Assembly (NCBI RefSeq): GCF_030655615.1
Contig: NZ_JAURVJ010000137.1
Location: 1 to 48,669 of the forward strand
Length of the DNA stretch: 48,669 nucleotides
Origin: Nocardioides sp.
GTDB taxonomy: Bacteria; Actinomycetota; Actinomycetes; Propionibacteriales; Nocardioidaceae
Reading direction: 5' to 3'
In this document: positions 35,229 to 44,164 of the stretch, piece after piece
Layout of the letters: the number at the start of each line of letters is the position of its first letter
Numbering within the stretch: the stretch's first letter is position 1
Translations under genes and position numbers: made by a program
Notes under the pieces: generated by a model
The model's input: the letters and a program-made list of their open reading frames with translations, nothing else
What the model was told of the DNA's origin: nothing
Databases searched by the model: none

Positions 35229-38200
35229 CTACTTCAGCACCACGACCAGGTCGCCACCCTCGACGGCGCGGGTGCCCGAGATGGCGAGCCGCTCGACGGT
35301 GCCGGCGGTGGGGGCGGTGATCGAGGCCTCCATCTTCATGGCCTCGATGGTGGCGACGGTCTGGCCGGCCTCGACGGTGTCGCCCTCGGCGACGACGAGC
35401 GTGACCACGCCCTGGTAGGGGGCGGCGACGTGCTTGTCGTTGCCGGGGTCGGCCTTCTCGGAGGCGGCGACCTCGGCGGCGACGCTCTTGTCGCGGATCG
35501 AGATCGGACGCATCTGGCCGTTGATCATCGCCATGACGGTGCGGTAGCCGCGCTCGTCGGGGTCGCTGATCGCCTGGAGCCCGATGAGCAGGGTCTTGCC
35601 GGGCTCGATCTCGACCTCGTGCTCGTCGCCCTGGCGCAGCCCGTAGAGGTAGTCGAGGGTCGGCAGGACCGACACGTCGCCGTAGGTCTCGCGGACCTCG
35701 CTGAAGGCCTTGGTGGGGCCGGGGAACAGCAGCTGGTTGAGCGTACGACGCCGCGAGGGCGAGCCGCCGGCGAGACCCTCCGCCTGCTCGGCGGTGATGT
35801 CCTCGTCCGGTGCCGTCCACGTGCGGCCCTCGAGGGCCTTGGTGCGGAAGGGCTCGGGCCAGCCGCCCGGCGGGTCACCGAGCTCACCGTTGAGGAACCC
35901 GATCACCGAGTCCGGGATGTCGAACTTGCCCGGGTCGGCGGCGAACTCGGCGGGGTCCGCACCGATGCCGACGAGGGCGAGCGCGAGGTCGCCGATGACC
36001 TTGGACGACGGGGTCACCTTGGGGACGCGGCCGAGGATGTCGTTGGCGGCGGCGTACATGTCCTCCACCTGCTCGAACTTCTCGCCGAGGCCCAGGGCGA
36101 TCGCCTGCTGGCGCAGGTTGGACAGCTGGCCGCCCGGGATCTCGTGGCGGTAGACGCGGCCGGTGGGGGAGGGCAGGCCCGACTCGAACGGCGCGTAGAC
36201 GCGGCGGGTCGCCTCCCAGTAGGGCTCGAGGGCGTTGACGGCAGCGAGCGACAGGCCGGTCTCGCGGGCGGAGTGGTCGGTCGCCGAGACGAGCGCCGAG
36301 AGCGCGGGCTGCGACGTCGTACCGGCCATCGAGGCGCAGGCCGCGTCGACCGCGTCGACGCCGGCGTCGATCGCGGCCAGCAGGGTGGCGAGCTGGCCGC
36401 CGGGGGTGTCGTGGGTGTGCAGGTGCACGGGCAGGTCGAACCGCTCGCGCAGCGCCGTGACCAGGGTGCGGGCGGCAGGGGCGCGGAGCAGCCCGGCCAT
36501 GTCCTTGATGGCGATGACGTGGGCGCCGGCGTCGACGATCCGCTCGGCCAGGCGCAGGTAGTAGTCGAGCGTGTAGAGCTTCTCGTCGGGGCTGGAGAGG
36601 TCGCCGGTGTAGCAGAGCGCCACCTCGGCGATCGTGGTCCCGGTCGCGCGCACGGCCGCGATCGCCGGCCGCATCTGCTCGACGTCGTTGAGCGCGTCGA
36701 ACACCCGGAAGACGTCGATGCCGGTGGCGGCGGCCTCCTCGACGAACGCCTCGGTGACGGCGGCGGGATAGGGCGTGTAGCCCACGGTGTTGCGCCCGCG
36801 CAGCAGCATCTGGAGCTGGATGTTGGGCACGGCCTGGCGCAGCGCGGCCAGGCGGTCCCACGGGTCCTCGCCGAGGAAGCGCAGCGCGACGTCGTACGTC
36901 GCCCCGCCCCAGGCCTCGAGCGACCACAGCTCGGGGGTCGTGCGGGCCACGTGGCCGGCCACGGTCAGCAGGTCGCGGGTGCGGACCCGGGTCGCCAGCA
37001 GGGACTGGTGGGCGTCGCGGAACGTCGTGTCGGTGACGGCGACCGTGTCCTGCTCGCGCAGCCGCCGGGCGAACGCCTCCGGGCCGAGCTCGAGCAGCAG
37101 CTGCCGGGAGCCGTCGGGGGCGGGGACGCTGAGGTCGACGTCGGGGAGCTTGGTGGCCGGGTCGATCGACACCGGAGCGGCGCCGTGGGGCTGGTTGACG
37201 GTGACGTCGGCGAGGAAGCTGAGCAGCTTGGTGCCGCGGTCGCCCGAGCTGCGGGCGTTGAGCAGCTGGGGGTGGGTCTCGATGAACGACGTCGTCACCC
37301 GGCCGGCCGCGAAGTCGGGGTCGTCGAGGAGTGCCTGCAGGAACGGGATGTTGGTGGAGACGCCGCGGATGCGGAACTCCGCGACGGCCCGGCGGGCCTT
37401 CTCGACCGCCTTGTCGAAGGTGCGCGCGCGACAGGTGAGCTTGGCGAGCATCGAGTCGAAGTGGGCCGAGACCTCGGCGCCGGTGTAGACGGTGCCGCCG
37501 TCCAGGCGCACGCCGCCGCCACCGGGGGAGCGGTAGGTCGTGATGACCCCGGTGTCGGGGCGGAAGTTGTTGGCCGGGTCCTCGGTGGTGATCCGGCACT
37601 GCAGCGCGGCGCCGCGCAGCTGCACGGTCTCCTGCGACAGCCCGAGGTCGGCGAGGGTCTCGCCGGAGGCGATCCGCAGCTGGGACTGGACGAGGTCGAC
37701 GTCGGTGACCTCCTCGGTCACGGTGTGCTCGACCTGGATGCGGGGGTTCATCTCGATGAAGACGTAGTTGCCGTCGGGGTCGAGCAGGAACTCCACGGTC
37801 CCGGCGTTGCGGTAGCCGATCTCGCGGGCGAACCGCACGGCGTCGGCGCACATCCGGTCGCGCAGCTCGGGGTCGAGGTTGGGCGCGGGCGCGATCTCGA
37901 CGACCTTCTGGTGGCGCCGCTGCACCGAGCAGTCGCGCTCGAAGAGGTGGATCACGTTGCCCTCGCCGTCGGCGAGGATCTGCACCTCGATGTGGCGCGG
38001 CTCGACCACGGCCTGCTCGATGAAGACGGTCGGGTCGCCGAACGCGCCCTCGCCCTCGCGCATGCAGGTCTCGACCGCCTCGCGCAGGTCCTCAGGACGC
38101 TCGACGCGGCGCATGCCGCGGCCACCGCCGCCCGCGACGGCCTTGACGAACAGCGGGTAGGGCATGCCGGCGCCGTCGCGCGCGGCCTCGGTCGCGGCGA

Positions 38201-38633
38201 CCAGCGCCTCGACGTCGGTGCCGGGCTCGACGCTGGCCAGGGTCGGTACGCCGGCCGCCTTGGCCGCCGCGATCGCGCGGGCCTTGTTGCCGGTGAGCTC
38301 GAGCACGGTCGACGTGGGGCCGACGAAGGTGATGCCGGCGTTGGCGCACGCCTCGGCGAGGGCGGGGTTCTCCGAGAGGAAGCCGTAGCCGGGGTAGACG
38401 GCGCCCGCGCCGGCCTTGACCGCCACCGCGACGATCGCCTCGGCGTCGAGGTAGGCGCGCACCGGGTGCCCGCGCTCGCCGATCTCGTAGGCCTCGTCGG
38501 CCTTCAGCCGGTGCTCGGACCAGCGGTCCTCGTGGGGGAAGACCGCGACCGTGCGGGCCCCGACCTCGTAGGCCGCGCGGAACGCCCGGATCGCGATCTC
38601 GCCACGGTTGGCCACCAGCACCTTGGAGAACAT
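35229..38633 (-). CDS. pyc: Pyruvate carboxylase
   Basis: 1134 aa, the full-length single-chain enzyme making oxaloacetate from pyruvate and bicarbonate. Biotin carboxylase domain at residues 1-450 (VLVANRGEIAIRAFRAAYE; GGGGRGMRRV; VFIEMNPRIQVEHTVTEEV), carboxyltransferase barrel at about 530-800 (DTTFRDAHQSLLATRVRTRD; HLHTHDTPGG), allosteric linker, and a C-terminal BCCP domain with biotin Lys in IEAMKMEAS. The ATG at 38633 has TAGGTT seven bases upstream; a TTG nine bases further out is not supported. Ends next to palindromic element copy 3. Confidence 0.95.
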   Translation of the reverse strand: MFSKVLVANRGEIAIRAFRAAYEVGARTVAVFPHEDRWSEHRLKADEAYEIGERGHPVRAYLDAEAIVAVAVKAGAGAVYPGYGFLSENPALAEACANAGITFVGPTSTVLELTGNKARAIAAAKAAGVPTLASVEPGTDVEALVAATEAARDGAGMPYPLFVKAVAGGGGRGMRRVERPEDLREAVETCMREGEGAFGDPTVFIEQAVVEPRHIEVQILADGEGNVIHLFERDCSVQRRHQKVVEIAPAPNLDPELRDRMCADAVRFAREIGYRNAGTVEFLLDPDGNYVFIEMNPRIQVEHTVTEEVTDVDLVQSQLRIASGETLADLGLSQETVQLRGAALQCRITTEDPANNFRPDTGVITTYRSPGGGGVRLDGGTVYTGAEVSAHFDSMLAKLTCRARTFDKAVEKARRAVAEFRIRGVSTNIPFLQALLDDPDFAAGRVTTSFIETHPQLLNARSSGDRGTKLLSFLADVTVNQPHGAAPVSIDPATKLPDVDLSVPAPDGSRQLLLELGPEAFARRLREQDTVAVTDTTFRDAHQSLLATRVRTRDLLTVAGHVARTTPELWSLEAWGGATYDVALRFLGEDPWDRLAALRQAVPNIQLQMLLRGRNTVGYTPYPAAVTEAFVEEAAATGIDVFRVFDALNDVEQMRPAIAAVRATGTTIAEVALCYTGDLSSPDEKLYTLDYYLRLAERIVDAGAHVIAIKDMAGLLRAPAARTLVTALRERFDLPVHLHTHDTPGGQLATLLAAIDAGVDAVDAACASMAGTTSQPALSALVSATDHSARETGLSLAAVNALEPYWEATRRVYAPFESGLPSPTGRVYRHEIPGGQLSNLRQQAIALGLGEKFEQVEDMYAAANDILGRVPKVTPSSKVIGDLALALVGIGADPAEFAADPGKFDIPDSVIGFLNGELGDPPGGWPEPFRTKALEGRTWTAPDEDITAEQAEGLAGGSPSRRRTLNQLLFPGPTKAFSEVRETYGDVSVLPTLDYLYGLRQGDEHEVEIEPGKTLLIGLQAISDPDERGYRTVMAMINGQMRPISIRDKSVAAEVAASEKADPGNDKHVAAPYQGVVTLVVAEGDTVEAGQTVATIEAMKMEASITAPTAGTVERLAISGTRAVEGGDLVVVLK

Positions 38634-38640
38634 GCGCGCC

Positions 38641-38646
38641 AACCTA
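38641..38646 (-). promoter_or_regulatory. Leaderless -10 box of pyc
   Basis: TAGGTT on minus, seven bases before the ATG at 38633. Confidence 0.45.
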
Positions 38647-38678
38647 GTGGGGCTCGAGTTGCGCGCGTGTTGCCGATC

Positions 38679-40190
38679 TCAGAGTGTGTTCAGACCGTGT
38701 CTCGGGACCGTGGCGAACTGCGACACCAGCCCGGGCAGCGCCTCGTCGGCCAGCCGCACCGCGTCGGCCTCGGGTACGTCGAGCAGGCCGACCGATCCGC
38801 GACCGCCGGCCGTGGTGGCGGCGAGCGCGATGAGCCCGGCCCGGCGCTGGAACCAGGTGTCGCGCAGGGTCCAGCCGATCACGTGGTCGACGTCGAGCAT
38901 CTCCCGCCGCCGGGCCAGGCTGCCCGAGCGCGCGACGAGGTGGCCGTCGACGAGGGCGTGGCCGAGACCAGCGGCGCGGTCGGCCGCGAGCGCCGCGGAC
39001 GCGGCGAGGATGACGACGCACGGCACCAGCAGCCACCAGGGTGCGCCGGTGGCGACCGCCGCGACGGCGAGCAGGAGCAGCACCACGGCCGGGAGGAGCG
39101 CGCGGGTCCAACGACGCCGGGTCGCGGCCGGTCCGTGGCCGGTGAGCGGGGCGTCGACCGGTCCGTCGGGACCACGTTGGCCGAGGATCGCCCGGGCCGC
39201 AGCCGGCGCGACGTCGGCGTCGGACGGTGGTACCAGGGTGCTGCTGCCGCTCTGCGACCGGTTGACGCCGGTGACGATGGCCTGCAGGTGCCGGCCACCG
39301 GTGAGCCGCAGCGCGAGCGGCTCGCCGATCGCCACGCCGGCCAGGCGTTCCTCGTCGATGCTGGTCTCGCGCGTCGTCAGCAACCCTCGGCGCACGTGCC
39401 ACGCGCCGGCCTCGCGGGTGAGCCGGAAGCCACCGTTGGTGACGAGGTAGCCCAGCACCGACAGGGCGACGAGCACCACCACGCCGGCCACGACCCCGAG
39501 CGCGATGCCGAGCCCGGACGGCACGGGCAGGTCGTCGGACCGCACGTCGTCCCACACGTCGAACGACTCGAGCAGCTGGCTCGCGCCACCGACCACCGCC
39601 GCGACGACGATCAGGCCGGTGCCGGTGAACGGCGCGAACCGCAGCCACCGCGGGTCGAACGCCACGAGGGGGACCGCGTCGTGCGGTGCCGCTGGGACGT
39701 CGCCGGCCCAGCCGTCCTCCGAGGCCACGGGCGCGGCGTGCAGCAGGTCCGCGCGCAGCGCGCGGGCCCGGTCGACCGGCAGGCCGTCGAGGTCGAGCGC
39801 GTCACCCTCGTCGTTGGCCGCGAGGCCGGTGCCGATGCGCAGGGTCGTGAGGCCGAGCACCCGCTGCACGACCGACGAGGTGAGGTCGACGGTGCGGACC
39901 CGGTCGAGGGGCGTCGAGGTGACGCGGCGGCTCAGCAGCCCGCGCCGCAGCTCGATCCGGCCGGCGGCGATCCGGTAGCGGGTCGTCAGGTAGCGCAGGA
40001 CGCCGAGGGCCACCGGCACCACGACACCGAGGGCCTGCCAGGGCGCGCCGCCGGACGCCGTCCCGGCGACCGCGATCGCGACCAGCGCCGGCAGGAACCG
40101 CACCAGCTCACGGATCGGGTGCACGAGCAGCATCCGGCGGTCGAGGCGCTGCCAGTCGTGCGCGGCCGCCACCACGCTGACGGGGCTCAC
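38679..40190 (-). CDS. PH-domain membrane protein, YdbT-like
   Basis: 503 aa with at least five hydrophobic helices in pairs (about 25-60, 195-225, 240-270, 365-400) separating three PH-like (bPH2/DUF304) domains, each with the signature of a basic strand and Thr-Ser-Val (YRIAAGRIELRRGLLSRRVT; FRLTREAGAWHVRRGLLTTR; GHLVARSGSLARRREMLDV). Role in the membrane unknown. GTG start overlaps the TGA of the smaller PH-domain gene (GTGA), the usual YdbS-YdbT pair. Confidence 0.85.
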   Translation of the reverse strand: MSPVSVVAAAHDWQRLDRRMLLVHPIRELVRFLPALVAIAVAGTASGGAPWQALGVVVPVALGVLRYLTTRYRIAAGRIELRRGLLSRRVTSTPLDRVRTVDLTSSVVQRVLGLTTLRIGTGLAANDEGDALDLDGLPVDRARALRADLLHAAPVASEDGWAGDVPAAPHDAVPLVAFDPRWLRFAPFTGTGLIVVAAVVGGASQLLESFDVWDDVRSDDLPVPSGLGIALGVVAGVVVLVALSVLGYLVTNGGFRLTREAGAWHVRRGLLTTRETSIDEERLAGVAIGEPLALRLTGGRHLQAIVTGVNRSQSGSSTLVPPSDADVAPAAARAILGQRGPDGPVDAPLTGHGPAATRRRWTRALLPAVVLLLLAVAAVATGAPWWLLVPCVVILAASAALAADRAAGLGHALVDGHLVARSGSLARRREMLDVDHVIGWTLRDTWFQRRAGLIALAATTAGGRGSVGLLDVPEADAVRLADEALPGLVSQFATVPRHGLNTL

Positions 40191-40690
40191 GTGGCGTCGC
40201 CCTCCACGGCGTCGGCCTGGCGGGTGAGGTCGTCGACGAGGCGCCGCGCCACCTCGCGGTCGAGGCCGTCGATGCTGAGCGCGCCCGCGGCCGACGCGGT
40301 CGTCACGGTGACGCTGGCCAGCCCGAACACCCGGGCGACCGGGCCCTCGGCGTAGTCGACGGTCTGGATCCGGCTCATCGGTGCGATCCGCCGCTCGCGC
40401 GCCCACCACCCGGTCTGTGTGTAGACCGCCGTCTCGCTCGTCTCCCAGCGGTGCACGAGGTAGCGCCACTGCGGCACCACGGCGACCCAGACGACCACCA
40501 CCGCCAGGAGCAGGGCCAGCGTCCACGCCGGCACCTCCCACACCAGCACGGCGACGAGCAGCACCACCAGCGCGACGATCCCCTCCACCGCGGCCCCGAG
40601 GATCCACATCACCCGGGCCCGCGGGCTGACCCGGTGGGCGGGGTCGCGCAGGCTGATCCCTGTGATCGCGTTGCTCCCCGGCTCCGACAT
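40187..40690 (-). CDS. PH-domain membrane protein, YdbS-like
   Basis: 167 aa. Two hydrophobic helices (GAAVEGIVALVVLLVAVLVW and LALLLAVVVVWVAVVP) followed by one bPH2 domain (YLVHRWETSETAVYTQTGWW; RRIAPMSRIQTVDYAEGPVA). Partner of the larger YdbT-like protein, with which it is translationally coupled. The ATG is six bases from TAGGCT, which is shared with the divergent gene. Confidence 0.85.
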   Translation of the reverse strand: MSEPGSNAITGISLRDPAHRVSPRARVMWILGAAVEGIVALVVLLVAVLVWEVPAWTLALLLAVVVVWVAVVPQWRYLVHRWETSETAVYTQTGWWARERRIAPMSRIQTVDYAEGPVARVFGLASVTVTTASAAGALSIDGLDREVARRLVDDLTRQADAVEGDAT

Positions 40691-40696
40691 GGTTCG

Positions 40697-40706
40697 AGCC
40701 TAGGCT
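40697..40706. promoter_or_regulatory. Palindromic -10 shared by two divergent leaderless genes
   Basis: AGCCTAGGCT is a perfect palindrome, so both strands read TAGGCT. It lies exactly six bases before the ATG at 40690 (minus) and six bases before the GTG at 40713 (plus). The two promoters must compete for one site. Confidence 0.6.
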
Positions 40707-40712
40707 GGTCGG

Positions 40713-41012
40713 GTGGAGCTGGAGTTCAGCGGTGAGGTCTTCTCGTGGCGCGGGCCGGCGCCGCACCACTTCGTGGCGGTGCCCGAGCCCGAGCGCACCG
40801 AGCTCGCCGACGTGGCGCAGCTCGTGTCCTACGGCTGGGGGATGGTGCCGGTGACCGGCCGCATCGGCACGACCGAGTTCACCACGTCGCTGTGGCCGCG
40901 CGAGGGCGGCTACGTGGTGCCGATCAAGACCGACGTACGCCGGGCCGAGGGGATCGAGCTCGACGACGTCGTCACCATCGTGCTGCGGGTCGCCATGCCC
41001 GGCACGGACTGA
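40713..41012 (+). CDS. DUF1905 protein
   Basis: 99 aa, single domain of the DUF1905 family, a small beta-barrel: FSGEVFSWRGPAPHHFVAVP, GWGMVPVTGRIGTTEFTTSL, GGYVVPIKTDVRRAEGIELD. No catalytic residue known for the family. GTG start six bases from the shared TAGGCT box. Ends 22 bp before the convergent GNAT gene. Confidence 0.85.
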   Translation: MELEFSGEVFSWRGPAPHHFVAVPEPERTELADVAQLVSYGWGMVPVTGRIGTTEFTTSLWPREGGYVVPIKTDVRRAEGIELDDVVTIVLRVAMPGTD

Positions 41013-41034
41013 CCCCGGGCCGATCCACGCCGAC

Positions 41035-41838
41035 TCAACCCCGTCGCCACTCGTACGGCGTCGTGGTGGTCACCTTGACCATGCCCGCGCGCTCGAGGAT
41101 CGGGCGGGAGAACTCGGTGCAGTCGCTGTTCATCAGGGTCCGCCCTCGGCGCAGGGCCGAGCGTGCCCGCTCCGACGTCAGCACCCGGTAGATCCCGCGC
41201 GAGCGCCAGGCCTCCAGCGTCGCCCCGCCCCACAGCCCGGCGAACTCCGAGTCGTCGACCGGCTCGAGCCGTCCGCACGACACGATCTCGTCGTCGGCCT
41301 CCGCCACCCAGAGCTCCATGTCGTCGCGTCCGGAGGCCAGCCGGCTCAGCAGCGCCTCGGCCATGCCCGGCGACTCGTCGCCGAAGGCGATGTCGGCCAT
41401 CAGGCACATCCGGCGCACGTCGTCGGGCTCGCTGACCTGTCGGATGCTCACGCCGTCGGGGAGCGAGACGTCGGAGACGAGGTCCTCGGTGCGCCCGACC
41501 ATCACCGTCTCCGGCTCGTCGGGCTCGAAGCCGTGCTCGACCAGGAGGTCGTGCAGCCCGGGCGCGTGGTCGTGGCCGCGGGTCTTCCACTCGACGCGGG
41601 TGATGCCGGGGTCGGACCGGTAGTGGTCGGCCGTCGTCGCCACGAGCTCGCGCAGCGCCTCACCCGTCGCCCCGCCGAGGTCGTGGTAGGTCACGAACCC
41701 CCGGCCACCCGCGAACCGGCCCCACACGAGCGGCCCGTGCCGGTCGAGACGCTCCGCCGACGGGATCTCGGCTGCCCCCCGGAGCTGGGCGTCGTAAGCG
41801 GTCAGGAGGGCTGCGGTGTCCAGCACGTCGTCGGGCAT
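41035..41838 (-). CDS. GNAT-family acetyltransferase
   Basis: 267 aa. The C-terminal GNAT fold is clear: VSIRQVSEPDDVRRMC (N-terminal strand of the domain), WVAEADDEIVSCGRLEPV, the acetyl-CoA loop region ATLEAWRSRGIYRVLTSERA and the late strand ILERAGMVKVTTTTPYEW. The N-terminal 120 residues are a separate, degenerate GNAT-like half, so it may be a tandem GNAT. Substrate unknown. ATG start, with no clear leaderless box. Confidence 0.85.
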   Translation of the reverse strand: MPDDVLDTAALLTAYDAQLRGAAEIPSAERLDRHGPLVWGRFAGGRGFVTYHDLGGATGEALRELVATTADHYRSDPGITRVEWKTRGHDHAPGLHDLLVEHGFEPDEPETVMVGRTEDLVSDVSLPDGVSIRQVSEPDDVRRMCLMADIAFGDESPGMAEALLSRLASGRDDMELWVAEADDEIVSCGRLEPVDDSEFAGLWGGATLEAWRSRGIYRVLTSERARSALRRGRTLMNSDCTEFSRPILERAGMVKVTTTTPYEWRRG

Positions 41839-41895
41839 GGGGCGAGCCTGACCGGTCGGCCGGGCCGAGGCAAAGCAGTTCCCGCCGGGAGTGGC

Positions 41896-43578
41896 TCAGG
41901 CCTCCGCGACCGCGCGGCCGGCCGCCCGCCCGGAGAAGATGCACCCGCCCAGGAACGTGCCCTCGAGCGCGTTGTGGCCGTGGACACCGCCGCCGCCGAA
42001 CCCGGCGACCTCGCCCGCGGCGTAGAGTCCGGGGACGGGCCGGCCGTCGGCGCCGAGGGCGCGCGAGGACAGGTCGGTCTGGATGCCGCCGAGGGTCTTG
42101 CGGGTGAGGATGTTGAGGCGGACGGCGATCAGCGGGCCGTGGGCCGGGTCGAGGATCTTGTGGGGCTTGGCGACCCGCACGACCTTGTCGGTGCGCGAGC
42201 GGCGGGCGTTGGCGACGAGCATCAGCTGGGCGTCCTTGGAGAAGCCGTTGTCGAGCTCGCGGTCGCGGGCGACGATCATCGCCTCGACGTCGGCGGCGTC
42301 GAGCTGTGGCCCGCGCGAGAGCTTGTTCATCCCGGCGACGAGCTCGTCGACGGTGTCGGCGACGACGAAGTCCTCCCCGTGCTCCTTGAACTTCTCGACC
42401 GGCGTCGGAGCGCCCTTGGAGAGCCGCTCGCGCAGCAGCACGCGCAGGTCCTTCTCGGTGACGTCGGGGTTCTGCTCGGAGCCCGACAGCGCGAACTCCT
42501 TCTCGATGATCGACTGCGTCAGCACGAACCACGAGTAGTCGTAGCCGGTCGCGAGGATCGCGCGCATCGTGGCGAGGTTGTCGCAGCCGGGGAAGTTGGG
42601 CGCCGGGAAGCGCTTGCCGTGCGCGTCGAGCCACAGCGACGAGGGTCCGGGGATGATCCGGATGGCGTGGGCGGGCCAGATGGGGTCCCAGTTGTGGACG
42701 CCCTCGGTGTAGTGCCACATCCGGTCGCGGTTGACGACCCGCGCGCCGGCGGTCTCGCTGATCGCGAGCATCCGCCCGTCGACGTGGGCCGGTACGCCGG
42801 AGATCAGGTGCTCGGGAGCGGGACCCATCCGTTCGGTCGGCCAGGTCTGGCGCACCAGGTCGTGGTTGCCGCCGATGCCGCCGGAGGTGACGATCACGGC
42901 GGGGGCGCGCAGCTCGAACGTGTCGACGACCTCGCGGGAGGACTCCTCGCCCCGACCCGCGGAGCTCGGCTCGAGCACCGACCCGCGCACGCCGACGACC
43001 GCACCGTGCTCGACGACGACCTCGTCGACCTGGTGCCGGAAGGCGAACGACACGAGCCCGGCGGTCTCGCCGGCGAGCACGGGCTCCTCGAAGATCCGCA
43101 CGACCTCGGGGCCGGTGCCCCAGGTGAGGTGGAAGCGCGGGACCGAGTTGCCGTGGCCCTGCGGGTCGGCGCCGCCGCGCTCGGCCCAGCCGACCATCGG
43201 CACCGACTTGAGCCCGAGGGCGTGGAGGTAGTCGCGCTTCTCGGTGGCCGCGAACTCGACGTAGGCCTCGGCCCACCGACGGCCCCACGTGTCCTCGTCC
43301 TCGCCGGACTCGTCGTCGCGCTGGCCGAACTGCGCGGAGCCCAGCCAGTCCTGCATCGCGAGCTCCTGGGAGTCCTTGATGCCCATCCGGCGCTGCTCGG
43401 GGGAGTCGACGAAGAAGAGCCCGCCGAGCGACCAGAACGCCTGGCCGCCCAGGTTGTCGCGGTTCTCCTGGTCGAGCACCAGGACCCTCTTGCCGGCGAG
43501 CACGAGCTCGTGGGTGGCGACGAGACCGGCGAGGCCGGCCCCGACGACGATGGCGTCGGGCTGGAACGAGTCGGTCAC
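41896..43578 (-). CDS. FAD-binding dehydrogenase (KstD/fumarate reductase flavoprotein family)
   Basis: 560 aa. N-terminal dinucleotide motif VVGAGLAGLVATHELVLAG and VLVLDQE, LGGQAFWSLGGLFFVDS, and the C-terminal FAD segment GLYAAGEVAGFGGGGVHGHN, then ALEGTFLGGC. This groups with the actinobacterial FAD-binding dehydrogenases near 3-ketosteroid dehydrogenase; the natural substrate is unknown. The GTG at 43578 gives a short N-terminus before the FAD motif and has TACCGT six bases upstream. Confidence 0.88.
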   Translation of the reverse strand: MTDSFQPDAIVVGAGLAGLVATHELVLAGKRVLVLDQENRDNLGGQAFWSLGGLFFVDSPEQRRMGIKDSQELAMQDWLGSAQFGQRDDESGEDEDTWGRRWAEAYVEFAATEKRDYLHALGLKSVPMVGWAERGGADPQGHGNSVPRFHLTWGTGPEVVRIFEEPVLAGETAGLVSFAFRHQVDEVVVEHGAVVGVRGSVLEPSSAGRGEESSREVVDTFELRAPAVIVTSGGIGGNHDLVRQTWPTERMGPAPEHLISGVPAHVDGRMLAISETAGARVVNRDRMWHYTEGVHNWDPIWPAHAIRIIPGPSSLWLDAHGKRFPAPNFPGCDNLATMRAILATGYDYSWFVLTQSIIEKEFALSGSEQNPDVTEKDLRVLLRERLSKGAPTPVEKFKEHGEDFVVADTVDELVAGMNKLSRGPQLDAADVEAMIVARDRELDNGFSKDAQLMLVANARRSRTDKVVRVAKPHKILDPAHGPLIAVRLNILTRKTLGGIQTDLSSRALGADGRPVPGLYAAGEVAGFGGGGVHGHNALEGTFLGGCIFSGRAAGRAVAEA

Positions 43579-43584
43579 CCGGGA

Positions 43585-43590
43585 ACGGTA
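43585..43590 (-). promoter_or_regulatory. Leaderless -10 box of FAD dehydrogenase
   Basis: TACCGT on minus, six bases before the GTG at 43578. Confidence 0.4.
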
Positions 43591-43614
43591 ACCGGCGCCC
43601 GATCGTCCGCGCCG

Positions 43615-43620
43615 TAGGGT
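43615..43620 (+). promoter_or_regulatory. Leaderless -10 box of hypothetical gene
   Basis: TAGGGT on plus, seven bases before the ATG at 43628. Confidence 0.4.
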
Positions 43621-43627
43621 CGCGCCC

Positions 43628-44164
43628 ATGGGGTGGAAGTTCTGGAAGCGCGAGCAGACCGAGGCCGAGCGGAGCCTGGCCGCGCTGCAGGACCAGGCCC
43701 GCACCCGAGCGGCCCCGGCAGCGGCCTCGCCACCTGCGACCGCGGGACCCGAGACGGACCTGTCGCCCGAGGACGCCGAGACCCTGCGCCGCGCCGAGGA
43801 GCACCTGACGGACGTCGCCGCCCGGTTCGAGGGCTTGGTCCCGACCGGTGAGGAACCGGGCTACGAGCCGTTCAGCTTCGAGGTCACGGCCACGCGGCCG
43901 GGCGACGGCGGCACGATCGTGCTGAGCGGAGGCGCCCACACCGGCCAGGTCGCACCGGGGGACACGGTGGCGGTCATGGTGGTTCCCGACGCCATGAAGG
44001 ATCCCGACGCCTTCGACGACCTCGAGTCCGTACGCCGTCAGGCCGAGCTGATGCTCTCGCTCGACCCGCAGGCCGCCACCGTGGTGTCGTGGCGCCCCGA
44101 GTCCTCCGAGCTGGTCGTGTCCGGGATCGCCGCGGTCACGACCGGTGCGACGGTGTCGCGCTGA
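43628..44164 (+). CDS. Hypothetical soluble protein
   Basis: 178 aa. Trp/Lys-rich start (MGWKFWKREQTEAERSLAAL), Ala/Pro linker, a helix (DLSPEDAETLRRAEEHL) and a C-terminal beta domain of about 90 residues. No signal peptide and no recognised family. Start fixed by the TAGGGT box at seven bases. Its last 29 bases overlap the 3' end of the BenE gene on the other strand. Confidence 0.65.
   Translation: MGWKFWKREQTEAERSLAALQDQARTRAAPAAASPPATAGPETDLSPEDAETLRRAEEHLTDVAARFEGLVPTGEEPGYEPFSFEVTATRPGDGGTIVLSGGAHTGQVAPGDTVAVMVVPDAMKDPDAFDDLESVRRQAELMLSLDPQAATVVSWRPESSELVVSGIAAVTTGATVSR

Noticed and set aside
35430..40355. 1641-codon open frame on the plus strand
   Set aside because: Antisense to pyruvate carboxylase and the PH-domain gene; no domain, composition of a shadow frame.
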